DNA from: Peptoniphilus asaccharolyticus DSM 20463
GTDB lineage: Bacteria; Bacillota; Clostridia; Tissierellales; Peptoniphilaceae
Length of the DNA stretch: 64,000 nt
Reading direction: 5' to 3'
Assembly: GCF_900176115.1 (NCBI RefSeq)
Contig: NZ_FWWR01000017.1
Coordinates: 234,809 to 298,808 of the forward strand
Shown here: one piece after another, positions 9,045-18,222 of the stretch
Position numbering within the stretch: the first letter of the stretch is position 1
Layout: every line of letters starts with the position of its first letter
Made by a program: the position numbers and the translations under genes
The notes under the pieces: model-generated
What the model was told of the DNA's origin: nothing
The model's input: the letters and a program-made list of their open reading frames with translations, nothing else
Databases searched by the model: none

Positions 9045-10160
9045 GATAATTTATCATAACAAGTGCAACATAAATAAACTCATAGCTAATCAGCTGTGTT
9101 AATATGTAAGTGACCAAACAAAACATATTAAAAGGAGTGATTAACTATGAGCTATAACCATCTTACCATAGAAGAAAGATCTTGTATTTACCAATTTTTA
9201 AATTTAGGAATGAGTATAAGGAAAATTGCACAAGCACTTAAAAGGTCACCTAGTACAATATCTAGAGAAATTAAAAGAAATTCATCTAAGATAAAAGTTA
9301 GTAGGGGAAGTTACACTAAGTACTTTCCGATAAAGGCAAATGATAAATATATTGATAGAAGAAAAGACTGCCATAGAAAAAGTAAATTTTCTAAAGATGT
9401 TATTGATTATTTAACTGTAAAGATTAACGAACATTGGTCCCCTGAACAAATATCAAATAGAAACACAAATGAGATTCATGAATTACCATCTACATCAACG
9501 ATATATAGAATGATACACGCCAAAAAGCTGCCAAAAACTAGTATGAAAAATTTGAGAAGAAAAGCTAAATTTAAAAGGCCAGCAGAAAAAAGAGGAAAAT
9601 TCAATGATAAAGGTAGAACAATTAAGAAAAGACCTAAAGAGATATACAGAAGGCAAGAATTAGGCCACTGGGAAGCAGATACAGTGGAATCAGGCAGATT
9701 AGATCATAAAAGGAAAAGTAGATGTTGTTTCGTAACTTTAGCAGAAAGAAAATCTAGATATTATATAGCAATCCTAGTTGAAAATAGAAAGTCGGAAAGC
9801 GTAACACCAGCAATAATAAATGCATTAAAAGATTATCCAAAAGAATTAGTAAAAACAATAACCTTTGATAGAGGTAAAGAATTTTCAGAATTTGAGAAAA
9901 TAGAAAAAGAATTAGGATGCAAAACTTATTTTTGTGATCCCTATTGTGCATGGCAAAAAGGTACAAATGAAAATAGTAACGGACTTTTGAGGGAGTTTTA
10001 TCCTAAGGGTATGGATTTATCAGAAGTGAATATTGATGAATTAAATTATAACTTAAGTTTAATGAATAATAGACCTAGAAAATGTATAAAATATAAAACA
10101 CCTAAAGAAGAACTTTTTGGTCTCTTACCATAGGTGTTGCATTTGATTTGACAATTCGTC
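9045..10160 (+). mobile_element. IS30-family insertion sequence, copy 1
   Basis: The element is 1116 bp. Its left end reads GATAATTTATCATAACAAGT and its right end, read inward, GACGAATTGTCAAATCAAAT. These ends form an imperfect inverted repeat of about 26 bp. The limits come from comparing this copy with the second copy at 39811-40926: identity stops at the same bases. A 2-bp TG may be the target duplication (9043-9044 and 10161-10162). One transposase gene fills most of the element. Confidence 0.9.
9147..10133 (+). CDS. IS30-family transposase
   Basis: The protein of 328 residues has an N-terminal helix-turn-helix (MSYNHLTIEERSCIYQFLNL, then MSIRKIAQALKRSPSTISRE at about 22-41), typical of IS30. 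The catalytic DDE triad can be placed at Asp178 (HWEADTV), Asp241 (TFDRGKEF) and Glu275 (KGTNENSNG). The C-terminal RPRKCIKYKTPKEEL is also diagnostic. AAAGGAG precedes the ATG. The predicted protein is identical to that of the copy at 39838-40824, so both copies are probably active or recently moved. Confidence 0.97.
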   Translation: MSYNHLTIEERSCIYQFLNLGMSIRKIAQALKRSPSTISREIKRNSSKIKVSRGSYTKYFPIKANDKYIDRRKDCHRKSKFSKDVIDYLTVKINEHWSPEQISNRNTNEIHELPSTSTIYRMIHAKKLPKTSMKNLRRKAKFKRPAEKRGKFNDKGRTIKKRPKEIYRRQELGHWEADTVESGRLDHKRKSRCCFVTLAERKSRYYIAILVENRKSESVTPAIINALKDYPKELVKTITFDRGKEFSEFEKIEKELGCKTYFCDPYCAWQKGTNENSNGLLREFYPKGMDLSEVNIDELNYNLSLMNNRPRKCIKYKTPKEELFGLLP

Positions 10161-10236
10161 TGCAAAAAAATTGCACTTATACGCTTTTAGTCCTAAACTT
10201 TAAGTAACCAACAACAAAGCTTGGAGGTGCATATAA

Positions 10237-11434
10237 GTGCAAAATAATAATATCATGAATTTGTTTGGTTTTAAAGATGTAGTTTTTGTATAGTGTTGAT
10301 GAGAGTAATAATTTTGTTAATGTTCACGCTTCTGTTTCTAAGATGTCTATTTGTCCTCATTGTGGTTCTAAAAAGATTTGGGTTCATGATCATAGAATTC
10401 AAAAGATTAGGGATACTCACATCCGAGGTAAGAAATCTTTGATTTTCTTAAAGAAAACTAGATATGATTGTAAGTCTTGTGGTTCTCGTTTTGAGAGGAA
10501 TCTTGATTTTATTGCCAAAGGTCATACTATGACCAATAGACTTGTTTTTGCTATTGTTTCTGAGTTTGATGAGCTTTATTCTATATCTTCTATTGCTAAT
10601 AGGTATAATGTTTCATCAAACACAGTATTAAGAATTTTAAATTGTTTAAGTGCTTCTAGAGATAGGCTATCAGAAGTATTATGTATAGACGAATTTAAAG
10701 GTGATAGTGGAAATATTAAGTATCAGACTTCTCTTCTTGATGGATCTAAACACTCTATCATAGATATCTTACCATCAAGAGATAAGAATACATTGTATGG
10801 GTACTTTGAAAAGATACCAAACAAAGAAAGAAACGAAGTAAAATTTTTTGTAAGTGATATGTCTAAAACATTTAAATCAGTTAAGAAATCATTCTTTAAA
10901 AACGCAATACATATCATAGATAGGTACCACTTCATAAGACAAGTATCCTGGGCATTAGAAAATGTTAGAAAGAGAATACAAAAGGATGTATCATCAAAGC
11001 TTAGGAAATATTTTAAAAGAAGTAAGAGTTTAATTACAAAACCTGCCTCTAAGCTAACTTCAGAACAAGCTAATGAAGTATCACTTATGATTGAACTTAA
11101 CAAGGAATTAAAAGAAGCATACAAGTTAAAAGAATTGTTCTACTGTGTGCCCTGTGGGTACCAGTATGTACTTAGTCAGCCAAACAAAACTAGAGCTAAA
11201 AAAGCTTTAAGAGAATGGATAAAAAGAGCAGATGAATCAAAATTAAAAGAATTTAAATCTTGTATCACTTCTTTTAATAACTGGTTTGAAGAAATATGTA
11301 ATTCATTTGATTACTCTTGGTCAAATGGACCTCTTGAAGGAACTCATACAAAGATAAAAACATTAAAAAGAAATTGTTTTGGTATTAGAAATTTTGACTT
11401 GTTTAGAAAAAGAATTATGTTTTCATGTAAGTAG
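10237..11434 (+). pseudogene. ISL3-family transposase, frameshifted near its start
   Basis: From the GTG at 10237, well placed after GGAGG, the reading frame gives MQNNNIMNLFGFKDVVFV and then stops at TAG (10291). The rest of the protein continues in another frame from about 10286 (SVDESNNFVNVHASVSK). It has an N-terminal zinc ribbon (CPHCGS...CKSCGS), the ISL3 DDE domain (DRYHFIRQVSWALENVRKRI) and an intact C-terminus (NGPLEGTHTKIKTLKRNCFG), 382 residues in this frame. The break lies in or near a TTTTT run at 10283-10287. A TTG at 10286 could still start a protein lacking about 18 residues. Confidence 0.7.
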
Positions 11435-11567
11435 AGATTAGGAAAACGGGAAAATTTGCAAAACCCCTAGGGGTTTTATTTGCTATGCTTATTTTTAGTT
11501 GTTTTTTGCTATTTTAGTTTTGATATCTTTATTAGCGTCTATGTGCCCATTTTTACATAAAGAAAGA

Positions 11568-11589
11568 GACTCGAGTTAACGAGTCTCCC
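11568..11589. terminator. Hairpin at the ISL3 right end
   Basis: GAGACTCG (11568-11575) and CGAGTCTC (11582-11589) can form an 8-bp stem. It is followed on the minus strand by a T-rich stretch (reverse complement of AAAGAAAG), so it could stop transcription entering the element from the right. Its role is inferred. Confidence 0.5.
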
Positions 11590-11716
11590 CAATATTTGAC
11601 ATAGAGCCTCTATAATTGTTACACTTATTTTTATGTCCAAATATTTGTAATTCATTTAAAAGTATAGTTATGATAAACTAAATGATAGGAAATATTTTTA
11701 TTAAATAGGAGGATGT

Positions 11717-12961
11717 ATGAAAAAGTTTTTAAAAGTCTGTTTGATTTTTGCTTTTGTATTATCTTTGGTAGCTTGTACGGCAAAAGAAGAGAAAAAAGCA
11801 GAAGATGTAAAAAAAGATGAAGTGTTGAGCTTAAACTTTGAAGACTACTTAGAAAAGTCTAAGGGCACAGAGGTTACGTTCTATGGTTGGGGTGGTTCAG
11901 ACCAAACCAATGATTGGATAGACCACTATTTAGCTGATAAATTGAAATCAGAATATAACATAACACTTAAGAGAACAGGTATGAATATCGATGAAATACT
12001 TAATAATCTTCAAAACAGTGTTCAAGCAAATGAAGAAAAGGGAAATATCGATGTCATATGGATTAATGGTGAGAACTTCTATACAGCAATGGAGGGTAAT
12101 TTGCTCTTTGGACCATTTGTAAATAAACTTCCAAACTTTGAAAAGTATGTAGATACAGAATCCGAAGATATTAAGTATGACTTTGGATATGAGACTAAAG
12201 GTTTTGAAGCTCCTTATGGCAAGGCGCAAGTAGTAATGATTTACAATTCGGATAAATTAAGTCCAATTACAAGTGCGGATGAATTTTTAGAAGCTGCTAA
12301 GGCAAATCCAGGTAAGTTGACTTATCCAGCACCACCAGATTTTACAGGTTCAGCGTTCGTTAGAAATATTGTATATGAAAAAGTTGGATATGAAAAATTA
12401 AAGGATATAGATCCTAAGGATAAAGAGGCTGTAAGAGAAGCTATGAAGCCAGCTCTTGAATATCTAAAAGAATTAAAGCCTTATTTATGGCAAGAAGGAA
12501 AAACATACCCTGCAGATTCAACTCAATTAGATAATATGTTTGCAGATGGAACAGTTTATTTTGATGTAAGCTACAATACAAACTTTGCTTCTAATATGGT
12601 TGATAAGGGAGTATTTGCACAGTCAACTAGAACATCAGTATTTGATAAAGGCACAATAGGCAACACCCATTTCCTAGCTATAGCAAAGAACGCACCTAAC
12701 AAAGAAGGGGCAATGGTAGTTATAAATGAGATATTAAATTTTGAATCTCAAATGGAAAAATATAAACCTGAAGTTTGGGGAGATCTGCCAGTAATAGACA
12801 ACTCAAAACTTTCAGAAGAAGAAAAAACAGCAATAGCAGGTGTGAAACTAGGTGTTGCAACAATAGCCCAAGATGAACTTATTTCAAAGAGACAACCTGA
12901 GTTACCAGCTGCAATGGTACCAGTGATCGAAGAAATATGGGCGGAAGAAATACCTAACTAA
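11717..12961 (+). CDS. YnjB-type ABC transporter substrate-binding lipoprotein
   Basis: This is an extracellular substrate-binding protein of 414 residues. The N-terminus is a lipoprotein signal with lipobox LVAC (Cys20), so it should be anchored on the outer face of the membrane. The central motifs DVIWINGENFYTAMEGNLLFGP, PPDFTGSAFVRNIV, PYLWQEGKTYP and KPEVWGDLPV match what I know of E. coli YnjB along the full length. The substrate of YnjBCD is not firmly established. Here the operon also codes for a nucleoside hydrolase, so a nucleoside or similar N-riboside is a reasonable guess. AGGAGG lies 6 bases before the ATG. Confidence 0.85.
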   Translation: MKKFLKVCLIFAFVLSLVACTAKEEKKAEDVKKDEVLSLNFEDYLEKSKGTEVTFYGWGGSDQTNDWIDHYLADKLKSEYNITLKRTGMNIDEILNNLQNSVQANEEKGNIDVIWINGENFYTAMEGNLLFGPFVNKLPNFEKYVDTESEDIKYDFGYETKGFEAPYGKAQVVMIYNSDKLSPITSADEFLEAAKANPGKLTYPAPPDFTGSAFVRNIVYEKVGYEKLKDIDPKDKEAVREAMKPALEYLKELKPYLWQEGKTYPADSTQLDNMFADGTVYFDVSYNTNFASNMVDKGVFAQSTRTSVFDKGTIGNTHFLAIAKNAPNKEGAMVVINEILNFESQMEKYKPEVWGDLPVIDNSKLSEEEKTAIAGVKLGVATIAQDELISKRQPELPAAMVPVIEEIWAEEIPN

Positions 12962-12974
12962 ATAGGATAGGATA

Positions 12975-13823
12975 ATGAATAAAAGATTAAGACCATACTT
13001 GGAAGTTATGCCAATTGTATTTCTTTTATTATTCATATTGATTATGGGAATATTCGGGGCTTTGATACAAAGCTTCGGATATTTTCCTATTATTGGATTA
13101 AAAGAATTTACAGTGAAATACTACATTCAAGTGTTTAAATCAGAAATATTTTTAAACAGTTTAATATATACAGTCTACACAACGCTTATATCATCTGTAC
13201 TATCTGTTTGTATGGGCGTTATAATAGCAAGAATACTATTTAAAACTAAAATGAAAATAGAATTCTTTTATAAAATACCAATAATTATACCGCACATAAC
13301 AGTGGTGCTTTTTGCTATTACATTTCTATCAGACACAGGTATTTTTTCAAGAATAGCTTATTTAATAGGCATAGAAAATTCACAGCAAATTTTTTCAAAA
13401 GTATTATTTAATAAAAATGGACTCGGAGTGATACTGTCTTATGTATGGAAGCAGACTCCCTATGTGATGTTAAGTATACTCACAGTATTAAAAAGAATGA
13501 ATAGTAGCTATGAGGACGTTGCAGTCAACTTGGGGGCTAGTAGATTTTATACCTTTAGAAAAGTTACTTTACCTATGTTATTGCCTACAATACTATCTAC
13601 ATTCACGATAATATTTGCATTTTCATTTGGGGCTTATGAGATACCAATGCTACTCGGAGCGACCAAACCACGTGCACTACCTGTGCAAGCATTTATAGAG
13701 TATCAAAACCCAAACTTGTTAAATAGACCTTATGCTATGGCAATGAATATAGTGATAATTATATTTTGTGTGGGTTCTGTAATGCTCTTTAATTCAATTA
13801 TTAGACGATTGGTGGAGAAATAA
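12975..13823 (+). CDS. ABC transporter permease, first subunit
   Basis: The protein of 282 residues has about six hydrophobic segments and the binding-protein-dependent permease (EAA) loop, seen as EDVAVNLGASRFYTFRKVTLPMLLP. It should form half of the membrane channel. In E. coli the matching YnjC is a fused double permease; here the two halves are separate genes. It lies 13 bases after the binding-protein gene and 1 base before the second permease gene. Confidence 0.88.
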   Translation: MNKRLRPYLEVMPIVFLLLFILIMGIFGALIQSFGYFPIIGLKEFTVKYYIQVFKSEIFLNSLIYTVYTTLISSVLSVCMGVIIARILFKTKMKIEFFYKIPIIIPHITVVLFAITFLSDTGIFSRIAYLIGIENSQQIFSKVLFNKNGLGVILSYVWKQTPYVMLSILTVLKRMNSSYEDVAVNLGASRFYTFRKVTLPMLLPTILSTFTIIFAFSFGAYEIPMLLGATKPRALPVQAFIEYQNPNLLNRPYAMAMNIVIIIFCVGSVMLFNSIIRRLVEK

Positions 13824-13824
13824 T

Positions 13825-14634
13825 ATGCATAAGAGATTTTTAGGGTGCAGATTGATTTTATGGTTGACTGTGATAGCTATAGTGCTCCCAATTTTTATTT
13901 TGATAGTCTGGTCGTTTACGAACAACTATATGTGGCCAAATATCTTTCCAAGCAGTTACGGTCTTAGAGGCTGGAAGTATGTTTTTCAAAATTCAAATAG
14001 AGTTTTAAATGCCTTAAGAAATAGTTTTATTATCTCAATGTTCACTACTGTTATAACTCTGATTATATCTATACCTTGTGCAAGAGCTTTGGCATTTGAA
14101 GAATTTAAGGGGAAAAAATTGGTTGAAGTATTAGTTCTTTCACCATTAGTTATACCGTCGGTTTCGATAGGCATGGGACTTAATATACAGTTTATAAAAT
14201 TGGGGTTGGCACGTACATTCACAGGTATAGTGCTCGTGAGTATAGTGCCGTGCATACCGTATGCTGTGAGAATGATTGAGGAAGTATTTAGGATAGTGGG
14301 CCAAGAGCATTTCAAACAAGCCAAGGTATTAGGGGCAGATAATATATATATATTCAAGAAAATAGTGGTGCCTCTACTACTTCCGGGCATACTGTCATCT
14401 GGTATGATGTGCTATATAATTTCATTCAGCCAATATTTTTTGGCATATTTAATAGGGGGAGGCAAGATAATAACCTTCACTATGGAGATGTTTCCATTTA
14501 TACAGTCTGGAGATAGAATGATGGGTTCTGTTTATGGAATAATATTTATATTTAGTACTATGTTTTTTTTAATAGCTATGGAGTTAATAATAAAGTATTT
14601 TTATAAAAAGGAAATAGAGGATTATTATGTATAG
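13825..14634 (+). CDS. ABC transporter permease, second subunit
   Basis: This permease of 269 residues has about six membrane segments and an EAA loop (EHFKQAKVLGADNIYIFKKIVVPLLLPG). It pairs with the preceding permease to form the transport pore. The ATG follows the first permease stop by one base (TAATATG), and its own end overlaps the ATPase gene by 8 bases, so all are translated together. Confidence 0.88.
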   Translation: MHKRFLGCRLILWLTVIAIVLPIFILIVWSFTNNYMWPNIFPSSYGLRGWKYVFQNSNRVLNALRNSFIISMFTTVITLIISIPCARALAFEEFKGKKLVEVLVLSPLVIPSVSIGMGLNIQFIKLGLARTFTGIVLVSIVPCIPYAVRMIEEVFRIVGQEHFKQAKVLGADNIYIFKKIVVPLLLPGILSSGMMCYIISFSQYFLAYLIGGGKIITFTMEMFPFIQSGDRMMGSVYGIIFIFSTMFFLIAMELIIKYFYKKEIEDYYV

Positions 14635-15640
14635 GAATGATGAGACTAAGTTGAGATTGAGTAAAATCGTTAAGAAATATGGGGAAAAAACAGTATTAAA
14701 AAGTTTGTCATTAGAAGTTAAATTAGGTGAGAAGCTTAGCATACTTGGGCCATCAGGTTGTGGCAAGAGCACTCTTTTAAATATAATGGCGGGGTTGATA
14801 GATGAGTTTGACGGCAATATATTTTTAAATCAGGAAGATATAACTACAAAGCCTGCTAATAAGAGAAATATTGTGATAGTTAGCCAAGATAATTTTTTGT
14901 TTCCACATATGAATGTGTATGAGAATATAGCTTTCCCGATGCGAGTTAGAAAGTTTGAAGAGGTTGAAATTAAAGTAAGAGTTATAGAACTTTTAAACGA
15001 GATAGGACTAAATGGATATGAAAATAAGAAGGTAAATAAATTATCCGGTGGAGAAAAGCAAAGGATAGCTCTTGCAAGAGCGCTAGCTGCAGAGCCGGAA
15101 ATTCTATTGTTGGATGAAGCATATTCAAGTTTAGATACAAATCTAAGACATAAGATGAGAGAGCTTACCATATCATTACACAACAAACACAATATAACCA
15201 CAATTTTGGTAACACATGACAAAGAAGAAGCTATGATGTTTAGCGATAGAATATGCGTAATGCTACAAGGCGAAGTAAAGCAAATAGACGAGCCACAAAC
15301 CGTCTATAACATTCCAAGTTGTATAGAGGTGGCTAAGTTCTTAATGAGCGATAACTATGTAGGGCTAAAAGAAGCAATTGAAATTGGAGTTATAGATAGC
15401 AAAGATATTAGTGATTTTAAAGAAGAAAGTTCATTTTTAATTAAGCCAGAGGATATAGAATTAGGCTACTATAGAGATGGTGTTAAAGCAAAGGTAATAG
15501 ACAAAAAATATTCAATAGGCAAGATAAAATATCAAGTTGAAATAAAGGGTTTTAGGTTGATCGTAGACTACTACAGACGAAATGAATTTGAAGTTGGAGA
15601 CGAAGTTAGCATAAGAATTAAGCACTATGTAGTTTATTGA
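14627..15640 (+). CDS. ABC transporter ATP-binding protein
   Basis: The ATPase of 337 residues drives the importer. Walker A is GPSGCGKST at 41-49, the signature is LSGGEKQRIALARA, Walker B is LLLDEAYSSLD, and the switch His is in VTHDKEEAM. About 110 residues after the nucleotide-binding domain form a regulatory TOBE-like tail, as in the MalK/PotA group. It overlaps the second permease gene and is followed after 14 bases by the nucleoside hydrolase gene. Confidence 0.93.
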   Translation: MYRNDETKLRLSKIVKKYGEKTVLKSLSLEVKLGEKLSILGPSGCGKSTLLNIMAGLIDEFDGNIFLNQEDITTKPANKRNIVIVSQDNFLFPHMNVYENIAFPMRVRKFEEVEIKVRVIELLNEIGLNGYENKKVNKLSGGEKQRIALARALAAEPEILLLDEAYSSLDTNLRHKMRELTISLHNKHNITTILVTHDKEEAMMFSDRICVMLQGEVKQIDEPQTVYNIPSCIEVAKFLMSDNYVGLKEAIEIGVIDSKDISDFKEESSFLIKPEDIELGYYRDGVKAKVIDKKYSIGKIKYQVEIKGFRLIVDYYRRNEFEVGDEVSIRIKHYVVY

Positions 15641-15654
15641 TTGGAGAGTTATAA

Positions 15655-16551
15655 ATGAAAAAAGTTATATTCGATTGTGATAATACCATGGGAATAGATA
15701 ATCGTGATATAGATGATGGATTGGCTCTAGTATATTTGCTAAATAATGATGAAGTAGATTTAAAGGGCATAACTTGTACTTATGGGAATGATAGCTTAGA
15801 AAAAGTGTTTAAGCAAACCACAGAGCTTTGTAGAAGATTGCACATAGATGTTCCTGTATTAAAGGGCAATGGTAGTTTAGATATGCTAGATTATGTGGAA
15901 TGTAAGTTTGAGACAGAAGAAAGTGAAGATTATTTATCGAATAAAGCTGCAAGATATATTGTAGAAATGGTAAATGAATCTCCAAATGAAATATCTATAT
16001 TGGCTACGGGGTCTCTCCAAAATATATATGATGTTTGGAAAATTGATAACAGCATAGCAGATAAGATAAGAGAGATTGTGGTGATGGGTGGAATTACATC
16101 GGATTTATATTTTGACGGAAAAGTTATGAAAGAATTAAATTTTTCTGTTTGTAGCCAAGCTGCTCATTGTGTGATAAATGAATTTAAAAATTTGACAATA
16201 CTCACTGGCAACAACTGTCTGGATATTGAGTTTACTCATGAGGATTTAGATAAGATAGAAAAAATAGGACAAGTAAAAAATAAGTTTATATACGATAAGA
16301 TAATCAAGTGGATGAATGAATTTAAAGAGATGTATAATTATGATTCGATAGTTTTATGGGATGTTATAGCAGCCATATATTTGACTGATAAAAATTTATT
16401 TGAAGATAATTATGTAGATATAATTTCTACAGAAAAAGATTTGCTAAATGGAAGATTAGTTTTAGGAGAGAATGGGAAAAATACAAATTTGCCAGTGGCT
16501 AAGAATGCAAGCTTAATAAACCAAAAACTTATAGATACCGTATTTAAATAA
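15655..16551 (+). CDS. Nucleoside hydrolase (IunH/URH1 family)
   Basis: The enzyme cleaves the N-glycosidic bond of ribonucleosides to ribose and base. The 298 residues start with an aspartate cluster (FDCDNTMGIDNRDIDDGLAL at about 5-24) that should bind calcium. This is a longer version of the classic DTDPGIDDA motif. ILATGSLQNI and the late DVIAAIYL also fit. It is the last gene of the transporter operon, which suggests that the imported compound is a nucleoside-like molecule split inside the cell. A terminator follows. Confidence 0.85.
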   Translation: MKKVIFDCDNTMGIDNRDIDDGLALVYLLNNDEVDLKGITCTYGNDSLEKVFKQTTELCRRLHIDVPVLKGNGSLDMLDYVECKFETEESEDYLSNKAARYIVEMVNESPNEISILATGSLQNIYDVWKIDNSIADKIREIVVMGGITSDLYFDGKVMKELNFSVCSQAAHCVINEFKNLTILTGNNCLDIEFTHEDLDKIEKIGQVKNKFIYDKIIKWMNEFKEMYNYDSIVLWDVIAAIYLTDKNLFEDNYVDIISTEKDLLNGRLVLGENGKNTNLPVAKNASLINQKLIDTVFK

Positions 16552-16586
16552 AAAATCAGACTACTCAATGTAATCTGATTTTTTTA
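16551..16586. terminator. Bidirectional terminator between nucleoside hydrolase and xpt
   Basis: AAAAATCAGA (16551-16560) pairs with TCTGATTTTT (16574-16583) and is followed by T residues. The A run on the left makes it work in the other direction too, for the convergent xpt gene. Confidence 0.88.
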
Positions 16587-16592
16587 AGTATT

Positions 16593-17168
16593 TTATTTTC
16601 TAAATGTAAATTCTCCATTATCGATACTTTCGATAATAGCAAGAGATAGTAGGTCGTGTCCAGCATCTCTTATAATTTGTCCACCTTCTTGGAATCCTTT
16701 TTCTACCGCTACAGAAATTCCTTCAACTTTAGCTCCACTTTGTTCTGCAATAGATACTAAACCTTTAAGTGCGTTACCTTCAGCTAAAAAGTCGTCGATT
16801 AGAAGCAATTTGTCATCTTCATTTAAAAACTTTTTAGATACTGTAACGGTATATTCTTTATCAGTAGTGAAAGATTGAACTTTTGATTCATAAAGGTCGC
16901 CACCGATATTTTTTGTCTTTTGTTTCTTTGCAAAAACAACTGGCAAATAGCCGAATTTTTCTGAAACTACAGTAGCTAAAGCTATACCTGAAGCTTCGAT
17001 TGTTAGAATTTTATTAATTCCTCTGTCTTTAAAATGGTTGTAAATTTCTTCACCTAGTTCGGATAAAAACTTTATATCAAGTTGGTGATTTAAAAAAGAA
17101 TCAACCTTTATGATATTTGTTCCAAGTATATATCCATCTTTTTCAATTCTATCTTCTAATAGTTTCAT
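16593..17168 (-). CDS. xpt: Xanthine phosphoribosyltransferase
   Basis: Xpt salvages xanthine to XMP using PRPP. The 191 residues are the usual length, with the N-terminal MKLLEDRI, the substrate region TIEASGIALAT and the PRPP loop LLIDDFLAEGNAL. AGGAGG lies 5 bases before the ATG. I looked for a purine riboswitch upstream and saw none in the short divergent gap. It is convergent to the nucleoside hydrolase operon, so purine salvage genes cluster here. Confidence 0.95.
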   Translation of the reverse strand: MKLLEDRIEKDGYILGTNIIKVDSFLNHQLDIKFLSELGEEIYNHFKDRGINKILTIEASGIALATVVSEKFGYLPVVFAKKQKTKNIGGDLYESKVQSFTTDKEYTVTVSKKFLNEDDKLLLIDDFLAEGNALKGLVSIAEQSGAKVEGISVAVEKGFQEGGQIIRDAGHDLLSLAIIESIDNGEFTFRK

Positions 17169-17270
17169 TCAATCCTCCTAAAGTTATATTATTACAGAAA
17201 ATTGGTTATTTTAAAAGAGGTTTAATAACATTTATAATATTTCTGTTATAATAATTTAAGGGAGGTAGGT

Positions 17271-17792
17271 ATGTTTAAAGACTTAGTAGAGAAGAGAAGA
17301 TCTATTAGAAAATATACAGAAGAGCCATTAAAAGATAGCGAAATACAAGATTTGATTTTGGCAGGACTAAAAGCCCCAACTGCAAAGAACTTAGATACAG
17401 TTGAGCTCATAGTGGTTGAAAATGAAAAGACACTCGAAGAGCTCTCTGAGTTTAGAGAAACAGCGGCTAAGCATTTAAAATATGCAAAGTGTGCAATTGC
17501 TGTAATATCGAATATAGAAGTTTCGCCAGATCACAATAGGCAAGACGCCTGCATAGCAGCTTCTTTTATATTGCTACAAGCTGAAGATTTAGATATAGGA
17601 GCTTGTTGGGTGAATGTATATAATAAATTCGACAAGAATGGAAAACCTGCCGATGAAAGAATAAGAGAAATACTAAACATTCCAAGTAAGTATAATGTGG
17701 AATGTGTTATTGCATTAGGATATAAGGCTGAAGAGCCTAAAGATAAAAAGGAAAAGAATTTTAAAGAAGATGTGCACTACGAAAAATATTAA
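17271..17792 (+). CDS. Nitroreductase-family flavoprotein
   Basis: The protein of 173 residues has the family start FKDLVEKRRSIRKYTEEPLKD and the late motif NVECVIALGYKAEEP. Members bind FMN and reduce nitro groups or quinones with NAD(P)H; the substrate cannot be told from sequence. GGGAGGT precedes the ATG. A TTATAATA -10-like sequence lies about 20 bases upstream. The 3' end overlaps tsaE by 23 bases. Confidence 0.9.
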   Translation: MFKDLVEKRRSIRKYTEEPLKDSEIQDLILAGLKAPTAKNLDTVELIVVENEKTLEELSEFRETAAKHLKYAKCAIAVISNIEVSPDHNRQDACIAASFILLQAEDLDIGACWVNVYNKFDKNGKPADERIREILNIPSKYNVECVIALGYKAEEPKDKKEKNFKEDVHYEKY

Positions 17793-18222
17793 ATTAAATA
17801 CATTGATAGATACAGAAAAGTTTGGAGAAAGCTTAGGTAAGATGCTAAGAGCTGGAGATGTGGTTTGTTTAAACGGTGAACTTGGAGTGGGAAAGACAAC
17901 CCTAACGAAGAGCATAGCTAAGGGAATGGGAATAGAAGACTATATAACATCTCCGACATTTAATATAATAAATGAATATTATGGAGACCTTAACCTTTAT
18001 CATTTCGACACATATCGTTTAGAAAATGTAGAAGAAGTTTCATACTTAGGATTTGATGAGTATTTTTATGGAGAAGGAGTCTGCGTGATAGAATGGGCAG
18101 ACAGGATTAAAAGTTTTTTACCGGAAGAATACTTGGAGATAAACATTAGAGAAGATAGAACAGCACAATTAAAAGCTGTTGGAGAGCATTTTGAAGAAAT
18201 ATTGGAGAAGATAGAATGTTGA
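17770..18222 (+). CDS. tsaE: tRNA t6A biosynthesis ATPase TsaE
   Basis: TsaE is the ATPase of the TsaB-TsaD-TsaE complex that makes threonylcarbamoyladenosine at tRNA position 37. The protein is 150 residues. Walker A is GELGVGKTT at 36-44, and TSPTFNIINEY and LYHFDTYRL follow as in the family. It overlaps the nitroreductase gene by 23 bases and tsaB by 7, so translation is coupled. Confidence 0.96.
   Translation: MCTTKNIKLNTLIDTEKFGESLGKMLRAGDVVCLNGELGVGKTTLTKSIAKGMGIEDYITSPTFNIINEYYGDLNLYHFDTYRLENVEEVSYLGFDEYFYGEGVCVIEWADRIKSFLPEEYLEINIREDRTAQLKAVGEHFEEILEKIEC

Larger units (their letters stand above)
10161..11609 (+). mobile_element. ISL3-family element, limits uncertain
   Basis: A single ISL3-type transposase gene is followed by about 175 bp that includes a GAGACTCG/CGAGTCTC hairpin (11568-11589) and the sequence TTTGACATAGAGCC. 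Its reverse complement GGCTCTATGTCAAATATTGG looks like a terminal repeat of ISL3-type elements. On the left, the sequence goes straight from the IS30 right end into GCAAAAAAATTGCACTTATA, so IS30 may have landed in or beside the left end. I cannot see a convincing matching left inverted repeat. Confidence 0.55.

Noticed and set aside
9030..9060. GGCTCT of the rplQ terminator as the left inverted repeat of the ISL3 element
   Set aside because: Only six bases match the right end before a 7-base shift is needed; too weak to define the end.
10005..10160. Possible pairing of the IS30 right end with the ISL3 left end as one composite element
   Set aside because: IS30 has its own matching ends, shown by the second copy; the ISL3 element is separate.
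11597..11620. TTGACA ... TATAAT at the ISL3 right end as a promoter for the ABC operon
   Set aside because: The boxes are only 9 bases apart, too close for a sigma-A promoter.
17169..17270. Purine riboswitch before xpt
   Set aside because: The gap is only about 100 bases, shared with a divergent gene, and none of the conserved purine-aptamer loop sequences is seen.
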